A stretch of DNA of 64,000 nt, from NCBI RefSeq assembly GCF_002797895.1, contig NZ_PGES01000001.1, positions 124,001 to 188,000 of the forward strand. Direction: 5' to 3'. A program made the position numbers and the translations under genes. Shown in pieces: positions 35,619-43,884 of this stretch (position 1 is its first letter; every line of letters begins with the position of its first letter). The notes beneath the pieces were generated by a model, which searched no databases, was not told where the DNA came from, and saw only the letters and a program-made list of their open reading frames with translations. Origin of the DNA: Janthinobacterium sp. 67 (lineage in GTDB: Bacteria; Pseudomonadota; Gammaproteobacteria; Burkholderiales; Burkholderiaceae_D).

Positions 35619-35703
35619 TGGTGCCCACGAAGGGACTCGAACCCCTACACCCGAAGGCACATGGACCTGAACCATGCGCGTCTACCAATTCCGCCACGTG
35701 GGC
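35619..35703 (-). tRNA. tRNA-Leu (CAG), copy 1
   Basis: 85 bases including an encoded CCA end. The acceptor stem GCCCACG/CGTGGGC, long variable arm with GTGCCTTCGGGTGT, T arm GGGGTTCGAGTCCCC, and anticodon loop TTCAGGT give anticodon CAG. A class II tRNA, as leucine tRNAs are. Confidence 0.97.
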
Positions 35704-35783
35704 ACTGATGCTGCTAGTTACTGCTGATGTCTCACTATGGTACTGCTTTACTGCGGACTACAACGAAAACAACTCGTTGCTGG

Positions 35784-35868
35784 TGGTGCCCACGAAGGGA
35801 CTCGAACCCCTACACCCGAAGGCACATGGACCTGAACCATGCGCGTCTACCAATTCCGCCACGTGGGC
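35784..35868 (-). tRNA. tRNA-Leu (CAG), copy 2
   Basis: Identical in mature sequence and CCA end to copy 1, about 80 bases upstream of it in the leftward transcript. Anticodon CAG. Confidence 0.97.
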
Positions 35869-35937
35869 ATTGTGCTGCTTGTTGCTGCTATCTTGCTACT
35901 GTACTGCGGATCACAACGATGAGCAACTCGTTGCTGG

Positions 35938-36022
35938 TGGTGCCCACGAAGGGACTCGAACCCCTACACCCGAAGGCACATGGACCTGAACCATGCGCGT
36001 CTACCAATTCCGCCACGTGGGC
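35938..36022 (-). tRNA. tRNA-Leu (CAG), copy 3
   Basis: Third identical copy with encoded CCA, at the head of the three-gene tandem array. It is served by the promoter at 36072-36100. Anticodon CAG. Confidence 0.97.
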
Positions 36023-36071
36023 ATTGTTACTGCTTGCTGCTTGTCGCTGCGTGTTCTGCAGCGAGGACAAA

Positions 36072-36100
36072 ATCATAAGGGCTGGCGCGCATTCGGTCAA
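36072..36100 (-). promoter_or_regulatory. Sigma-70 promoter of the tRNA-Leu triple array
   Basis: On the reverse strand, TTGACC (36100-36095) and TATGAT (36077-36072) are separated by 17 bases, a near-consensus housekeeping promoter about 50 bases upstream of tRNA copy 3. Confidence 0.8.
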
Positions 36101-36275
36101 TCAACATTTTGCACTTTTCTTCAAGAAACATGTTTTTTCGCCTGAAAAGGGCTGTTCCCTATGAAAAAAGGGGAAATCTGCCTCTTTTTTCAGCGATTTT
36201 CCGCAGACTTCTATCCGCAGGCATGCCGCGTGACCAGTCTGGCGCGAGAGGGAAGGGCTTTTCGCTGCGGAAATG

Positions 36276-36312
36276 AAAAAAGCCGCAAACTCGTGAAAGT
36301 TTGCGGCTTTTT
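36276..36312 (-). terminator. Terminator of tRNA-Leu copy 4
   Basis: The same AAAAAAGCCGCAAACT/AGTTTGCGGC-T5 stem as at 35568-35605, with the same following bases up to the tRNA end. It ends transcription of copy 4. The 302 bases between copies 3 and 4 hold this terminator and the array promoter only; no gene is seen there. Confidence 0.88.
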
Positions 36313-36325
36313 GCGAATTAGGTAA

Positions 36326-36410
36326 TGGTGCCCACGAAGGGACTCGAACCCCTACACCCGAAGGCACATGGACCTGAACCATGCGCGTCTACCAATTCCG
36401 CCACGTGGGC
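36326..36410 (-). tRNA. tRNA-Leu (CAG), copy 4
   Basis: Fourth identical copy with encoded CCA, 303 bases away from copy 3, with its own terminator downstream and its own promoter region upstream. Anticodon CAG. Confidence 0.97.
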
Positions 36411-36452
36411 ACTGATGCTGCTATTGCTTACTACTTTGCTGCTCGAGTATTC

Positions 36453-36488
36453 GTTGCCAAATAACTTGGCAACAATTCTGCTATTATA
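36453..36488 (-). promoter_or_regulatory. -10 element and leader inverted repeat of tRNA-Leu copy 4
   Basis: Reverse-strand TATAAT lies at 36488-36483, without a good -35. Between it and the tRNA, GTTGCCAA (36453-36460) and TTGGCAAC (36466-36473) form an inverted repeat with a five-base centre. Confidence 0.55.
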
Positions 36489-36718
36489 GCGGCTTGAAGA
36501 GTTTTGCGCCAGATGAGCTTTCGCTCCATACTGCACATCAACCCTGTACCGCTTTCCTGCAACCGCATTCCCGTGAAGGTTTGTCGCTGCAAGAGACCGA
36601 GATTATAGAGCAATATTTGCCGAAGTCAAATGCATTGCGCAGCTTTTCTTCTTTTTTTCATCGGCGGGGCACTTGTTCGGTTTCCGCTACGCTGTCCGTT
36701 AGGCAAACCAAGGCGTCC

Positions 36719-36764
36719 TCCGGTACACTACCGGACATCACCGTGTCAATATTGACGGTGATGT
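36719..36764. promoter_or_regulatory. Two adjacent palindromes upstream of rnr
   Basis: TCCGGTA-CAC-TACCGGA (36719-36735) is followed at once by ACATCACCG...CGGTGATGT (36735-36764) with a TCAATATTGA centre. They lie 55-100 bases before the rnr start, in the promoter or leader. The remainder of the 408-base gap from 36411 carries only the tRNA promoter. Confidence 0.5.
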
Positions 36765-36818
36765 CATCGGTCTTTGTCTTCCGTTTGATCACTGTCAATA
36801 ACAACTATAGAAATACTT

Positions 36819-39380
36819 TTGAGCCAAAATACCCACACCATCCCCAGCCGGGAGGACATTCTCGGCATATTCCGCAGCGTCAACGCGCCTCTCGACCCGC
36901 AGTCTCTCGGGAAAACGCTGCAAGTGCATGCCGATTCCATGGATGTCCTCGTTCGTCGCCTGAAGGCGATGGAGCGCGACGGCCAGCTCAAGTCTGACGC
37001 CAGCGGTGTTTTCAGCCTGGCCGACCAGAGCGCGCTTGTCGCCGGTCGCGTCACCAGCCACCGCGATGGCTTCGGCTTCGTTATTCCCGACGACGCGAGC
37101 GCCGACCTGTTCCTGCCTGAGAAAGAAATGCAGAAAGTACTGCATGGCGACAAGGTCATGGCCCGCATCGTCGGCACGGACCGCCGCGGCCGCCCGGAAG
37201 GCACGATCGTGGAAGTCACGCAGCGCGCCAACACCCACGTCATCGGCCGCCTGATCCAGGAGAACGGTACCTGGGTCGTGGCGCCGGAAGACCAGCGCAT
37301 CGGCCAGGATATCCTGGTGACCGGTTCGGTGGGCAAGGCCAAGGCCGGCCAGATCGTCAGCGTCGAGTTGACCGAGCAGCCGATGCGCTTCAAGCAACCG
37401 GTCGGCAAGATCGTCGAAGTGCTCGGTGCGCTCGATGATCCCGGCATGGAAATCGAGATTGCAGTGCGTAAATTCAACGTGCCGCACATCTTTTCCGCCG
37501 CCGCCCTCAAGCAAGCTGAAAAACTGCCGTTCGAAGTGCGCGCCGCCGACCTGAAAGACCGTGTCGACCTGCGCGACGTGCCGCTCGTCACCATCGATGG
37601 CGAGGATGCGCGCGATTTCGACGATGCCGTGTATTGCGAGCCCGTCAAGATCGGCCGTGCCAACTGCTTCCGCCTGATCGTGGCGATTGCCGACGTCAGC
37701 CATTACGTGAAACCGAACGACGCGCTCGATATCGACGCGTTGGAGCGCAGCACGTCCGTCTACTTCCCGCGCCGCGTGATTCCGATGCTGCCGGAAAAAC
37801 TGTCGAACGGCCTGTGCTCGCTGAACCCTGCCGTCGACCGTTTGACCCTCGTGTGCGACGCCGTCGTCAGCGACAAGGGCGAGCTGAAGGCGTACCAGTT
37901 CTACCCGGCCGTCATCCATTCGGCCGCGCGCCTCACGTATGACGAAGTCGCCGCCGTGCTGGGCAACACCAAGGGACCCGAAGCGGCGCGCCGCGCGGAC
38001 ATCCTGCCGCACCTGCAAAACCTGGAAGCCGTCTACCGCGCCTTGCTGAAAGCACGCACGGAGCGGGGCGCCATCGACTTCGAGACGACGGAAACCTATA
38101 TCGTCTGCAACAGCGCGGGCAAGATCGAAAAGATCATTCCCCGCACGCGCAACGAAGCGCACAAGATCATCGAAGAGTGCATGCTGGCGGCCAACGTCTG
38201 CGCGGCCGATCTGCTGCTGCGTAACAAGCATCCAGGCACCTACCGCATCCACGCCAGCCCGACCAAGGAAAAGCTCACGCAAGTGCGCACCTTCCTCAAG
38301 CAAGTCGGCCTGAACCTGACGGGCGGCGATACGCCATCGGCATCCGATTACCAGACCCTGATGCAGCAGATCAAGGAGCGTCCCGACGCTGCCCTGCTGC
38401 AAACGATGCTGCTGCGCTCGATGCAGCAAGCCGTCTACAGCCCGGACAATATCGGCCACTTCGGCCTGGCGTACGAGGCGTATGCCCACTTCACCAGCCC
38501 GATCCGCCGCTATCCCGACCTGCTGACGCACCGCGCCATCAAGGCCATCTTGCAAGGCAAGAAATACGAGCCCAAGCTGTCCGAGAAGACCGTGCTGAAC
38601 ACGAACGTGTCGAACGCCACGCGCAAGCAGCAGGCGAAAGACAAGGCCGAAGGCAAGCCGAAGAAGACCGATCTGACGATATGGGACGCGCTGGGCGTGC
38701 ATTGCTCGGCCAACGAGCGCCGCGCCGACGAAGCGTCACGCGATGTCGAAGCCTGGCTGAAGTGCTACTTCATGCAGGACAAGCTGGGCGAGGAATTCAC
38801 CGGCACCATCACGGGCGTGACCACCTTCGGCGTCTTCGTGCAACTGGACACCCTGTTTGTCGAAGGCCTGGTGCACGTCACCGAGCTGGGCACCGACTAC
38901 TTCCAGTACGACGATGCGCGCCATGAATTGCGCGGCGAACGCACGGGCAAGCGCTACCAGCTGACCGACCGTCTGACGGTGCAAGTGGCGCGTGTCGACC
39001 TGGAAACGCGCAAGATCGACCTGCGCCTGGTCACCGATGCGGAACTGGCGGGCGAAGAAGCGCCAGCCAAGCAGGCCGGCGGCAAGCGCAAGGGCGAAAA
39101 GAAATCGATGGTCAAGCCTGGTCCCGCGACCGAGCAGCGCCACGAGATCAAGGCCAGCGTCAATGGCGGCGGCAACAATGGTGGCAAACCCGGCAAGGGT
39201 TCCGGCGGCCGTTCCAACGGCGCCAAGGCGCAAGCCAAGCCTGCAGCCAAGGCAGCGCCCAAGGCGGCAGCCCCCAAGGCCGCCGAGTCTAAGCGCAGCA
39301 AGAAACCAGCCGCGGCACCCGCTGCGGCGGCACCACGTGCAGCAAAAACTGTATCAAAATCAAGCAAGAACAAGCGATAA
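36819..39380 (+). CDS. rnr: Ribonuclease R
   Basis: 853 residues from a TTG start; a stop lies 11 codons upstream and no ATG is available. Domains in order: N-terminal winged helix (PSREDILGIFRS), cold-shock domains (FGFVIPDD...), the RNB catalytic domain with DGEDARDFDDAVY and ADVSHYVKP, an S1 domain (GEEFTGTITGVTTFGVFVQL), and a long Lys/Ala/Gly-rich basic tail (about 745-853). It degrades structured RNA 3' to 5' and acts in trans-translation and rRNA quality control. It is cotranscribed with rlmB, 14 bases downstream. Confidence 0.97.
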   Translation: MSQNTHTIPSREDILGIFRSVNAPLDPQSLGKTLQVHADSMDVLVRRLKAMERDGQLKSDASGVFSLADQSALVAGRVTSHRDGFGFVIPDDASADLFLPEKEMQKVLHGDKVMARIVGTDRRGRPEGTIVEVTQRANTHVIGRLIQENGTWVVAPEDQRIGQDILVTGSVGKAKAGQIVSVELTEQPMRFKQPVGKIVEVLGALDDPGMEIEIAVRKFNVPHIFSAAALKQAEKLPFEVRAADLKDRVDLRDVPLVTIDGEDARDFDDAVYCEPVKIGRANCFRLIVAIADVSHYVKPNDALDIDALERSTSVYFPRRVIPMLPEKLSNGLCSLNPAVDRLTLVCDAVVSDKGELKAYQFYPAVIHSAARLTYDEVAAVLGNTKGPEAARRADILPHLQNLEAVYRALLKARTERGAIDFETTETYIVCNSAGKIEKIIPRTRNEAHKIIEECMLAANVCAADLLLRNKHPGTYRIHASPTKEKLTQVRTFLKQVGLNLTGGDTPSASDYQTLMQQIKERPDAALLQTMLLRSMQQAVYSPDNIGHFGLAYEAYAHFTSPIRRYPDLLTHRAIKAILQGKKYEPKLSEKTVLNTNVSNATRKQQAKDKAEGKPKKTDLTIWDALGVHCSANERRADEASRDVEAWLKCYFMQDKLGEEFTGTITGVTTFGVFVQLDTLFVEGLVHVTELGTDYFQYDDARHELRGERTGKRYQLTDRLTVQVARVDLETRKIDLRLVTDAELAGEEAPAKQAGGKRKGEKKSMVKPGPATEQRHEIKASVNGGGNNGGKPGKGSGGRSNGAKAQAKPAAKAAPKAAAPKAAESKRSKKPAAAPAAAAPRAAKTVSKSSKNKR

Positions 39381-39394
39381 GCGATAGATAGATA

Positions 39395-40138
39395 ATGAAG
39401 AATAAAATGATTTTCGGCTTCCACGCCGTCACCTCGCGTTTGCGTCATGAAGCGTCGTCCGTGGAAGAAATTTTCGTCGATGCCAGCCGCGTCGACGGCC
39501 GCATGAAGGACATGATCGCCGCCGCCAAGGCTGCGAACGTGCGCGTCATGCCCGTCGATTCGTCGCGTCTGGACAAGATCGTCGGCACGCGCCGCCACCA
39601 GGGCGTGATCGCGTTTGCCTCGCAGCTGTCGCTGGCGCGCAATCTCGATGAGCTGCTGGACGCCATCGACGGCCCGCCGCTGCTGTTGATTCTCGACGGC
39701 ATTACCGACCCGCACAACCTGGGCGCCTGCCTGCGCGTGGCCGACGGTGTCGGCGCACATGCCGTCATCGTGCCGAAGGACCGCGCCGTGGGCTTGAACG
39801 CCACGGCCGCCAAGGTCGCCAGTGGCGCCGCCGAAACCGTCCCGTACATCACGGTGACGAACCTGGCGCGCACCATGCGTGAACTGAAGGATCGCGGCAT
39901 CTGGCTGATCGGCACCTCGGACGACGGCGAAAAAGGCTTGTACGAAGCCGATTTCACGGGCCCGACGGCTCTCGTCATGGGGTCCGAAGGCGAAGGCATG
40001 CGCCGCTTGACGCGCGACACCTGCGACATCCTCGTCAGCATCCCGATGTTCGGCTCCGTCGAGAGCCTGAACGTGTCCGTGGCTTCGGGCGTGTGCTTGT
40101 ATGAAGCCCGCCGCCAGCGCATCGCGCTGGAAGCCTAA
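39395..40138 (+). CDS. rlmB: 23S rRNA (guanosine-2251-2'-O)-methyltransferase RlmB
   Basis: 247 residues of the SpoU (SPOUT) family. The N-terminal RNA-binding part starts [23 protein letters not shown]. SpoU motif 1 is [21 protein letters not shown], motif 2 is [19 protein letters not shown], and motif 3 is [23 protein letters not shown]. It methylates the ribose of G2251 in the 23S P-loop. The rnr-rlmB order is common in proteobacteria. Confidence 0.97.
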   Translation: MKNKMIFGFHAVTSRLRHEASSVEEIFVDASRVDGRMKDMIAAAKAANVRVMPVDSSRLDKIVGTRRHQGVIAFASQLSLARNLDELLDAIDGPPLLLILDGITDPHNLGACLRVADGVGAHAVIVPKDRAVGLNATAAKVASGAAETVPYITVTNLARTMRELKDRGIWLIGTSDDGEKGLYEADFTGPTALVMGSEGEGMRRLTRDTCDILVSIPMFGSVESLNVSVASGVCLYEARRQRIALEA

Positions 40139-40217
40139 AAAACGTCCATGGCTGCGTTGCATTGCCTCGCCGTACATTCGTACTGTCTTCGGCAATGCGC
40201 CTTGCCCTGAACGTTTT
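40139..40217. repeat. Nested intergenic inverted repeat after rlmB
   Basis: Three nested arm pairs: AAAACGT/ACGTTTT (40139-40145 and 40211-40217), GCATTGCC/GGCAATGC (40159-40166 and 40191-40198), and GTAC/GTAC (40172-40175 and 40180-40183). It resembles an intergenic element I recall from many Burkholderiales genomes. No reading frame is evident. Confidence 0.5.
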
Positions 40218-40238
40218 GTAACGCTTCCAGAAAATCAG

Positions 40239-40265
40239 CCGCCGCCCTTGAGGCGGCGGTTGTTT
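40239..40265 (+). terminator. Rho-independent terminator of rnr-rlmB
   Basis: CCGCCGCC (40239-40246), CTTGA loop, GGCGGCGG (40252-40259), then TTGTTT. A strong GC stem with a short U-rich tail. Confidence 0.8.
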
Positions 40266-40332
40266 ATCTGCCTCTCCGGCAGCACGCCGCCGAATACGCT
40301 ACCATTTGCGTTCCACCTTATCCATTTTCATT

Positions 40333-41082
40333 ATGTTCCACCACCTGCGCGAAGACATCAACAGCATCATCGAACGTGACCCGGCCGCCCGCAATGGCTG
40401 GGAGGTGCTGACCTGTTATCCGGGCTTGCACGCCATCGTCATGCATGGCTGGGCGCACTGGTGCTGGACGCGGCACATGAAGTGGGTGGGGCGCTTCATT
40501 TCCTATATCGCCCGCATCATCACGGGCATCGAGATCCATCCGGGCGCGGTCATCGGCCGGCGCGTCTTCATCGACCACGGCTTCGGCGTGGTGATCGGCG
40601 AGACGGCCGTCGTCGGCGACGACTGCACCATCTACCAGGGCGTGACCCTGGGCGGCACCTCGCTGCACAGCGGCGCCAAGCGCCATCCGACCCTCGAGCG
40701 CGGCGTCATCGTCGGCGCCGGCGCGCAGGTGCTGGGCAGCTTCACGGTGGGCGAGTACGCCAAGGTGGGCTCGAACGCCGTGCTGTTGAAACCCGTGCCG
40801 TCCGGCGCCACGGCCGTTGGCAACCCCGCGCACATCGTGCAAAAGGATGTCAGCGCCCTGCGCGAGGGCAGCACGGCCCATTTGTTCGCCGCGTATGGCG
40901 TCACGCCCAACGGCGACGATCCGCTGTCGAAAGCCCTGCAAGGGCTGATCACGCATGCCGTGGCGCAGGAACAGCGCATCGAAACCATCCTCGCCACCCT
41001 GAAGGCGGCGGGCATCTGCTGCCAGGGCGTGCCCGAGTGTGATAAATTCGATTCCGAGCAAATGAACAAGCTGGTTGATTAA
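40333..41082 (+). CDS. cysE: Serine O-acetyltransferase CysE
   Basis: 249 residues from the ATG at 40333. It acetylates serine with acetyl-CoA, the first step of cysteine synthesis. The N-terminal helical part (FHHLREDINSIIERDPAARNGWEVLTCYPGLHAI) leads into left-handed beta-helix hexapeptide repeats with catalytic-region HPGAVIGRRVFIDHGFGVVIGE and GVTLGGTSLHSGAKRHPTL. It is shorter than E. coli CysE at the N-terminus. The C-terminal 60 residues extend past the core. It precedes the YceH-family gene by 10 bases. Confidence 0.95.
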   Translation: MFHHLREDINSIIERDPAARNGWEVLTCYPGLHAIVMHGWAHWCWTRHMKWVGRFISYIARIITGIEIHPGAVIGRRVFIDHGFGVVIGETAVVGDDCTIYQGVTLGGTSLHSGAKRHPTLERGVIVGAGAQVLGSFTVGEYAKVGSNAVLLKPVPSGATAVGNPAHIVQKDVSALREGSTAHLFAAYGVTPNGDDPLSKALQGLITHAVAQEQRIETILATLKAAGICCQGVPECDKFDSEQMNKLVD

Positions 41083-41092
41083 GGATACAGGC

Positions 41093-41803
41093 ATGACTAC
41101 AGACGCAAACATAGCTGAAAACGCAGCAGAAAAGAGCAGCGACAATCCGAATCTGCTCGACCCGTTCGAGATCCGCGTGCTGGCCGTGCTGGCCGAAAAG
41201 GAAGCGCTGACGCCGGACAGCTATCCGCTGTCGCTCAACGCGCTGACGAACGGCTGCAACCAGCTGTCCAGCCGCGACCCCGTCATGGCCCTGTCCGAAG
41301 AAACCGTCTACGACGTGCTGCAGCGGCTGATGCAGCGCAAGTTCGTCAACGGCATCACGCAGGCCGGCGCGCGGGTCGCCAAGTACGAACACCGCATGCG
41401 CATCAAGTGGTCGCTGGAACAGGACAAGCTGGCCATCCTGACGATCCTGATGCTGCGCGGCTTGCAGACGGCGGGCGAAATCCGCAGCCGCAGCGGCCGC
41501 GTACATGAATTCAAGTCCGTGGCGGAAGTGGAAGCTGGCCTGCAATTCTTGATCGACAAATATCCGCCGCTGGCGGCCAAGCTGGCCGTCGCACCCGGCG
41601 CCAAGGAACCGCGCTACGGCCATCTGCTGGGCGGTGAAGAGGCGCTGGCGCAGATCGAGACGGCGGCAGGTTTTGCCGGCGCCGTCAGCGCGCCGCAGCA
41701 GGGCAGCCGTGTGGCCCAGCTGGAGCAGGAAGTGCTGCAATTGCGCAGCGACTTCGATGGCCTGGCGGCGCAGTTCGAGGCGTTCCGCAAGCAGTTCGAA
41801 TAA
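41093..41803 (+). CDS. YceH/DUF480 family protein
   Basis: 236 residues with AAGGA before the ATG at 41093. The DUF480 core is unmistakable: LDPFEIRVLAVLAEKEALTPDSYPLSLNALTNGCNQ, then ETVYDVLQRLMQRKFV and LTILMLRGLQTAGEIRSRSGRVHEF, a tandem winged-helix fold. The function is not established. A C-terminal coiled coil (SRVAQLEQEVLQLRSDFDGLAAQFEAFR) is also typical of the family. The 240 bases that follow hold no gene I can support. Confidence 0.92.
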   Translation: MTTDANIAENAAEKSSDNPNLLDPFEIRVLAVLAEKEALTPDSYPLSLNALTNGCNQLSSRDPVMALSEETVYDVLQRLMQRKFVNGITQAGARVAKYEHRMRIKWSLEQDKLAILTILMLRGLQTAGEIRSRSGRVHEFKSVAEVEAGLQFLIDKYPPLAAKLAVAPGAKEPRYGHLLGGEEALAQIETAAGFAGAVSAPQQGSRVAQLEQEVLQLRSDFDGLAAQFEAFRKQFE

Positions 41804-42043
41804 TGGCCGCTCACGCGTGACGTTTTCCTTTTGCGCCGCTCCTGCGGCGAGACCCACTCGGGCATGCCCAGCTTCGACGCCCGGGATGCCTGCGTCAATG
41901 ACGCGAAGCGCGCGCATCGGCCCTTTCTTCGGCTGGCCGGAACGGGTAGCCGAGCTGCGTGCGCGGCTCGTGCATGGCGCGTGACAGGCCCGGCATTTCA
42001 GCCGCTCCCTGTCAGTCCGGCCCCGTTTCCGGTATCATTCGGC

Positions 42044-42688
42044 ATGAATACTATTTCCTTCCAACCGTTTGTTATTGGTGTCGCTGGCGGAAGCGGCAGT
42101 GGCAAGTCCACCGTATCACAGCAGGTGCTGGCGTCGTTTGGCGCCGACATGGTCTCGGTCGTGATGCAGGACGACTACTATTGCGACCAAACCCATCTCT
42201 CCCCTGAAGTCCGGCGCCAGCAGAATTACGACCATCCGCAGGCGTTCGAGTGGCCATTGCTGGTGCAGCACATCCAGGCCTTGCGCAACGGCGAGCCGAT
42301 CGAGATGCCCGAGTACGACTTCACGCTGCACAACCGCTCCAACCGGACCATTTCCGTCAAGCCGGCGCCCGTGATCGTGATCGAAGGCCTGTTCGCCTTG
42401 TATGACGAAGACTTGCGCAACATGATGTCGCTGAAGATCTTTGTCGACACGGCCTCCGACGTGCGCTTCATCCGCCGCATGCAGCGCGATATCACGGAGC
42501 GCGGCCGTTCGGTGGAAAGCGTCATCGAGCAGTACCTGGAAACCGTGCGCCCGATGCACAAGCAGTTCATCGAGCCGACCAAGCGCAATGCCGATGTCAT
42601 CTTGCCGCATGGCGCGAATGGCCCCGCGGTCGACATGATCACGGCCAAGGTGGCCAGCGTGATTGGTCAATTGAAACCGGCCGCCTGA
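42044..42688 (+). CDS. udk: Uridine kinase
   Basis: 214 residues from the ATG at 42044; a longer frame to 41831 has no conserved sequence. Walker A is GVAGGSGSGKST (residues 12-23). Substrate motifs are DDYY, NYDHPQAFEW, MPEYDFTLHNR and VIVIEGLFALYD, with the lid arginines in FIRRMQRDITERGR. It phosphorylates uridine and cytidine in pyrimidine salvage. The ribosome site is weak. It converges on the hlyD-like gene. Confidence 0.94.
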   Translation: MNTISFQPFVIGVAGGSGSGKSTVSQQVLASFGADMVSVVMQDDYYCDQTHLSPEVRRQQNYDHPQAFEWPLLVQHIQALRNGEPIEMPEYDFTLHNRSNRTISVKPAPVIVIEGLFALYDEDLRNMMSLKIFVDTASDVRFIRRMQRDITERGRSVESVIEQYLETVRPMHKQFIEPTKRNADVILPHGANGPAVDMITAKVASVIGQLKPAA

Positions 42689-42714
42689 AGCCTGCCGGCT
42701 AACATCCCGTTGCG

Positions 42715-43884
42715 TCAGCGTTCTCCCATCGATTCCGAAAACGTCTTGGTGATCGGTTTCGTCAGGTAGCGCAAGACCGTCTTGCGGCCCGTGTTGATTT
42801 CCACCGTGGCCGTCATGCCGGGCTGGATCAGGATAGGCTCGCCATTCTTGCCCATCAGATTGCGCCCGCTGGTCTTGATCTGCACGCGGTAGTAGGGCTG
42901 TTCGTTGCCCTTGTTGTCTTCACTTAGGGTGTCGGCGCTGATGTAGCTGACGGTGCCGCGCAAACGCCCGTAGATGCCGTAGTCGTAGGCGTCCAGTTTC
43001 ACGGCCGTGGGCAGGCCTGGCTTGATGAAGGCGATGTCGGCCGGTTTGACTTTCGCTTCGATGATCAGGTCATCGTCCGTCGGCACGATCTGCAGGATTT
43101 CCTCGCCCGGCTTGGCCACGCCGCCCAGGGTAGTGAGGCGCACGTTGCGCACGATGCCGTCCGTGGGCGCGTAGATATCCGTCGAACCGAGCTGCTCCTT
43201 GCGCTGCGTGACCGTCTGCAGCACGCCTGCCAGGTCTTCCTGGGCCTTCACCAGGTCCGTCTGGCTGTCCTGCAGGTATTTGTTGCGCCGGTTGGTGATC
43301 TGCGCCTGGATGTCGACCACTTGCCGCCGCAGTTTCAGCACTTCGGCGCGGCTGACATCCCCCGTTTCCAGCAGCGGCAGATTCATTTCCAGCTCTTCCT
43401 TGATCAGCTTCATGGCGCTTTCCAGCGAGCTCACTTCCGCCTGCACGGCGCCCTGGCGCTTGCCGAACAGGGCCAGCTGGTTGGCGCGAAATTCCGGGAA
43501 CGCCTGCAGTTCGGGCGGGAACTTCGGCGTGCCGCCAAACACTTCCGCCTGCAGGCGCGCCACGGCCGCCTTCAGACCGGCCGCCTTGGCCGTGCTTTCC
43601 AGGTAGCTCGTCTCGGCCCGCGTGCGGTCGAAACGCGCCAGCAATGCTCCCTTTTTCACCACGCTGCCTTCGTGTACGCGCAGTTCGGCCAGCACGCCGC
43701 CATCGGCCACCTGGATGATCTGGTTGCGCGAACTGGCGATCACTTGGCCGTTGGCGCGCGTGACCTGGTCCAGCTCCGCCCATGAAGCCCAGGCGATGAC
43801 GCCGGCCAGCGCCGCCGTGCAGCTCCAGATCAGCACCCGGCCCCGTTTCGCTTCCTCTCTCGTTGCCACCTTGGCCAGTTTCAT
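42715..43884 (-). CDS. HlyD-family type I secretion adaptor
   Basis: 389 residues. A single N-terminal membrane helix (LIWSCTAALAGVIAWASWAEL, about 20-40) is followed by a lipoyl half (GQVIASSRNQIIQVADGGVLAELRVHEGSVVKKGALLARFD), a long coiled coil (about 95-235), the second lipoyl half (IYAPTDGIVRNVRLTTLGGVAKPGEEILQIVP), and a beta barrel ending in MTATVEINTGRKTVLRYLTKPI. This is the LapC/HlyD layout that bridges the ABC exporter and the TolC-like channel. It overlaps the exporter gene by four bases. Confidence 0.95.
   Translation of the reverse strand: MKLAKVATREEAKRGRVLIWSCTAALAGVIAWASWAELDQVTRANGQVIASSRNQIIQVADGGVLAELRVHEGSVVKKGALLARFDRTRAETSYLESTAKAAGLKAAVARLQAEVFGGTPKFPPELQAFPEFRANQLALFGKRQGAVQAEVSSLESAMKLIKEELEMNLPLLETGDVSRAEVLKLRRQVVDIQAQITNRRNKYLQDSQTDLVKAQEDLAGVLQTVTQRKEQLGSTDIYAPTDGIVRNVRLTTLGGVAKPGEEILQIVPTDDDLIIEAKVKPADIAFIKPGLPTAVKLDAYDYGIYGRLRGTVSYISADTLSEDNKGNEQPYYRVQIKTSGRNLMGKNGEPILIQPGMTATVEINTGRKTVLRYLTKPITKTFSESMGER

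Noticed and set aside
36494..36997. A 167-codon frame crossing the start of rnr
   Set aside because: It runs across tRNA promoter sequence, palindromes and the rnr N-terminus in another frame; no homology.
41804..42043. Possible gene between the YceH-family gene and udk (frames of 80-90 codons)
   Set aside because: No ribosome site and no recognisable domain; probably spacer or decayed sequence.
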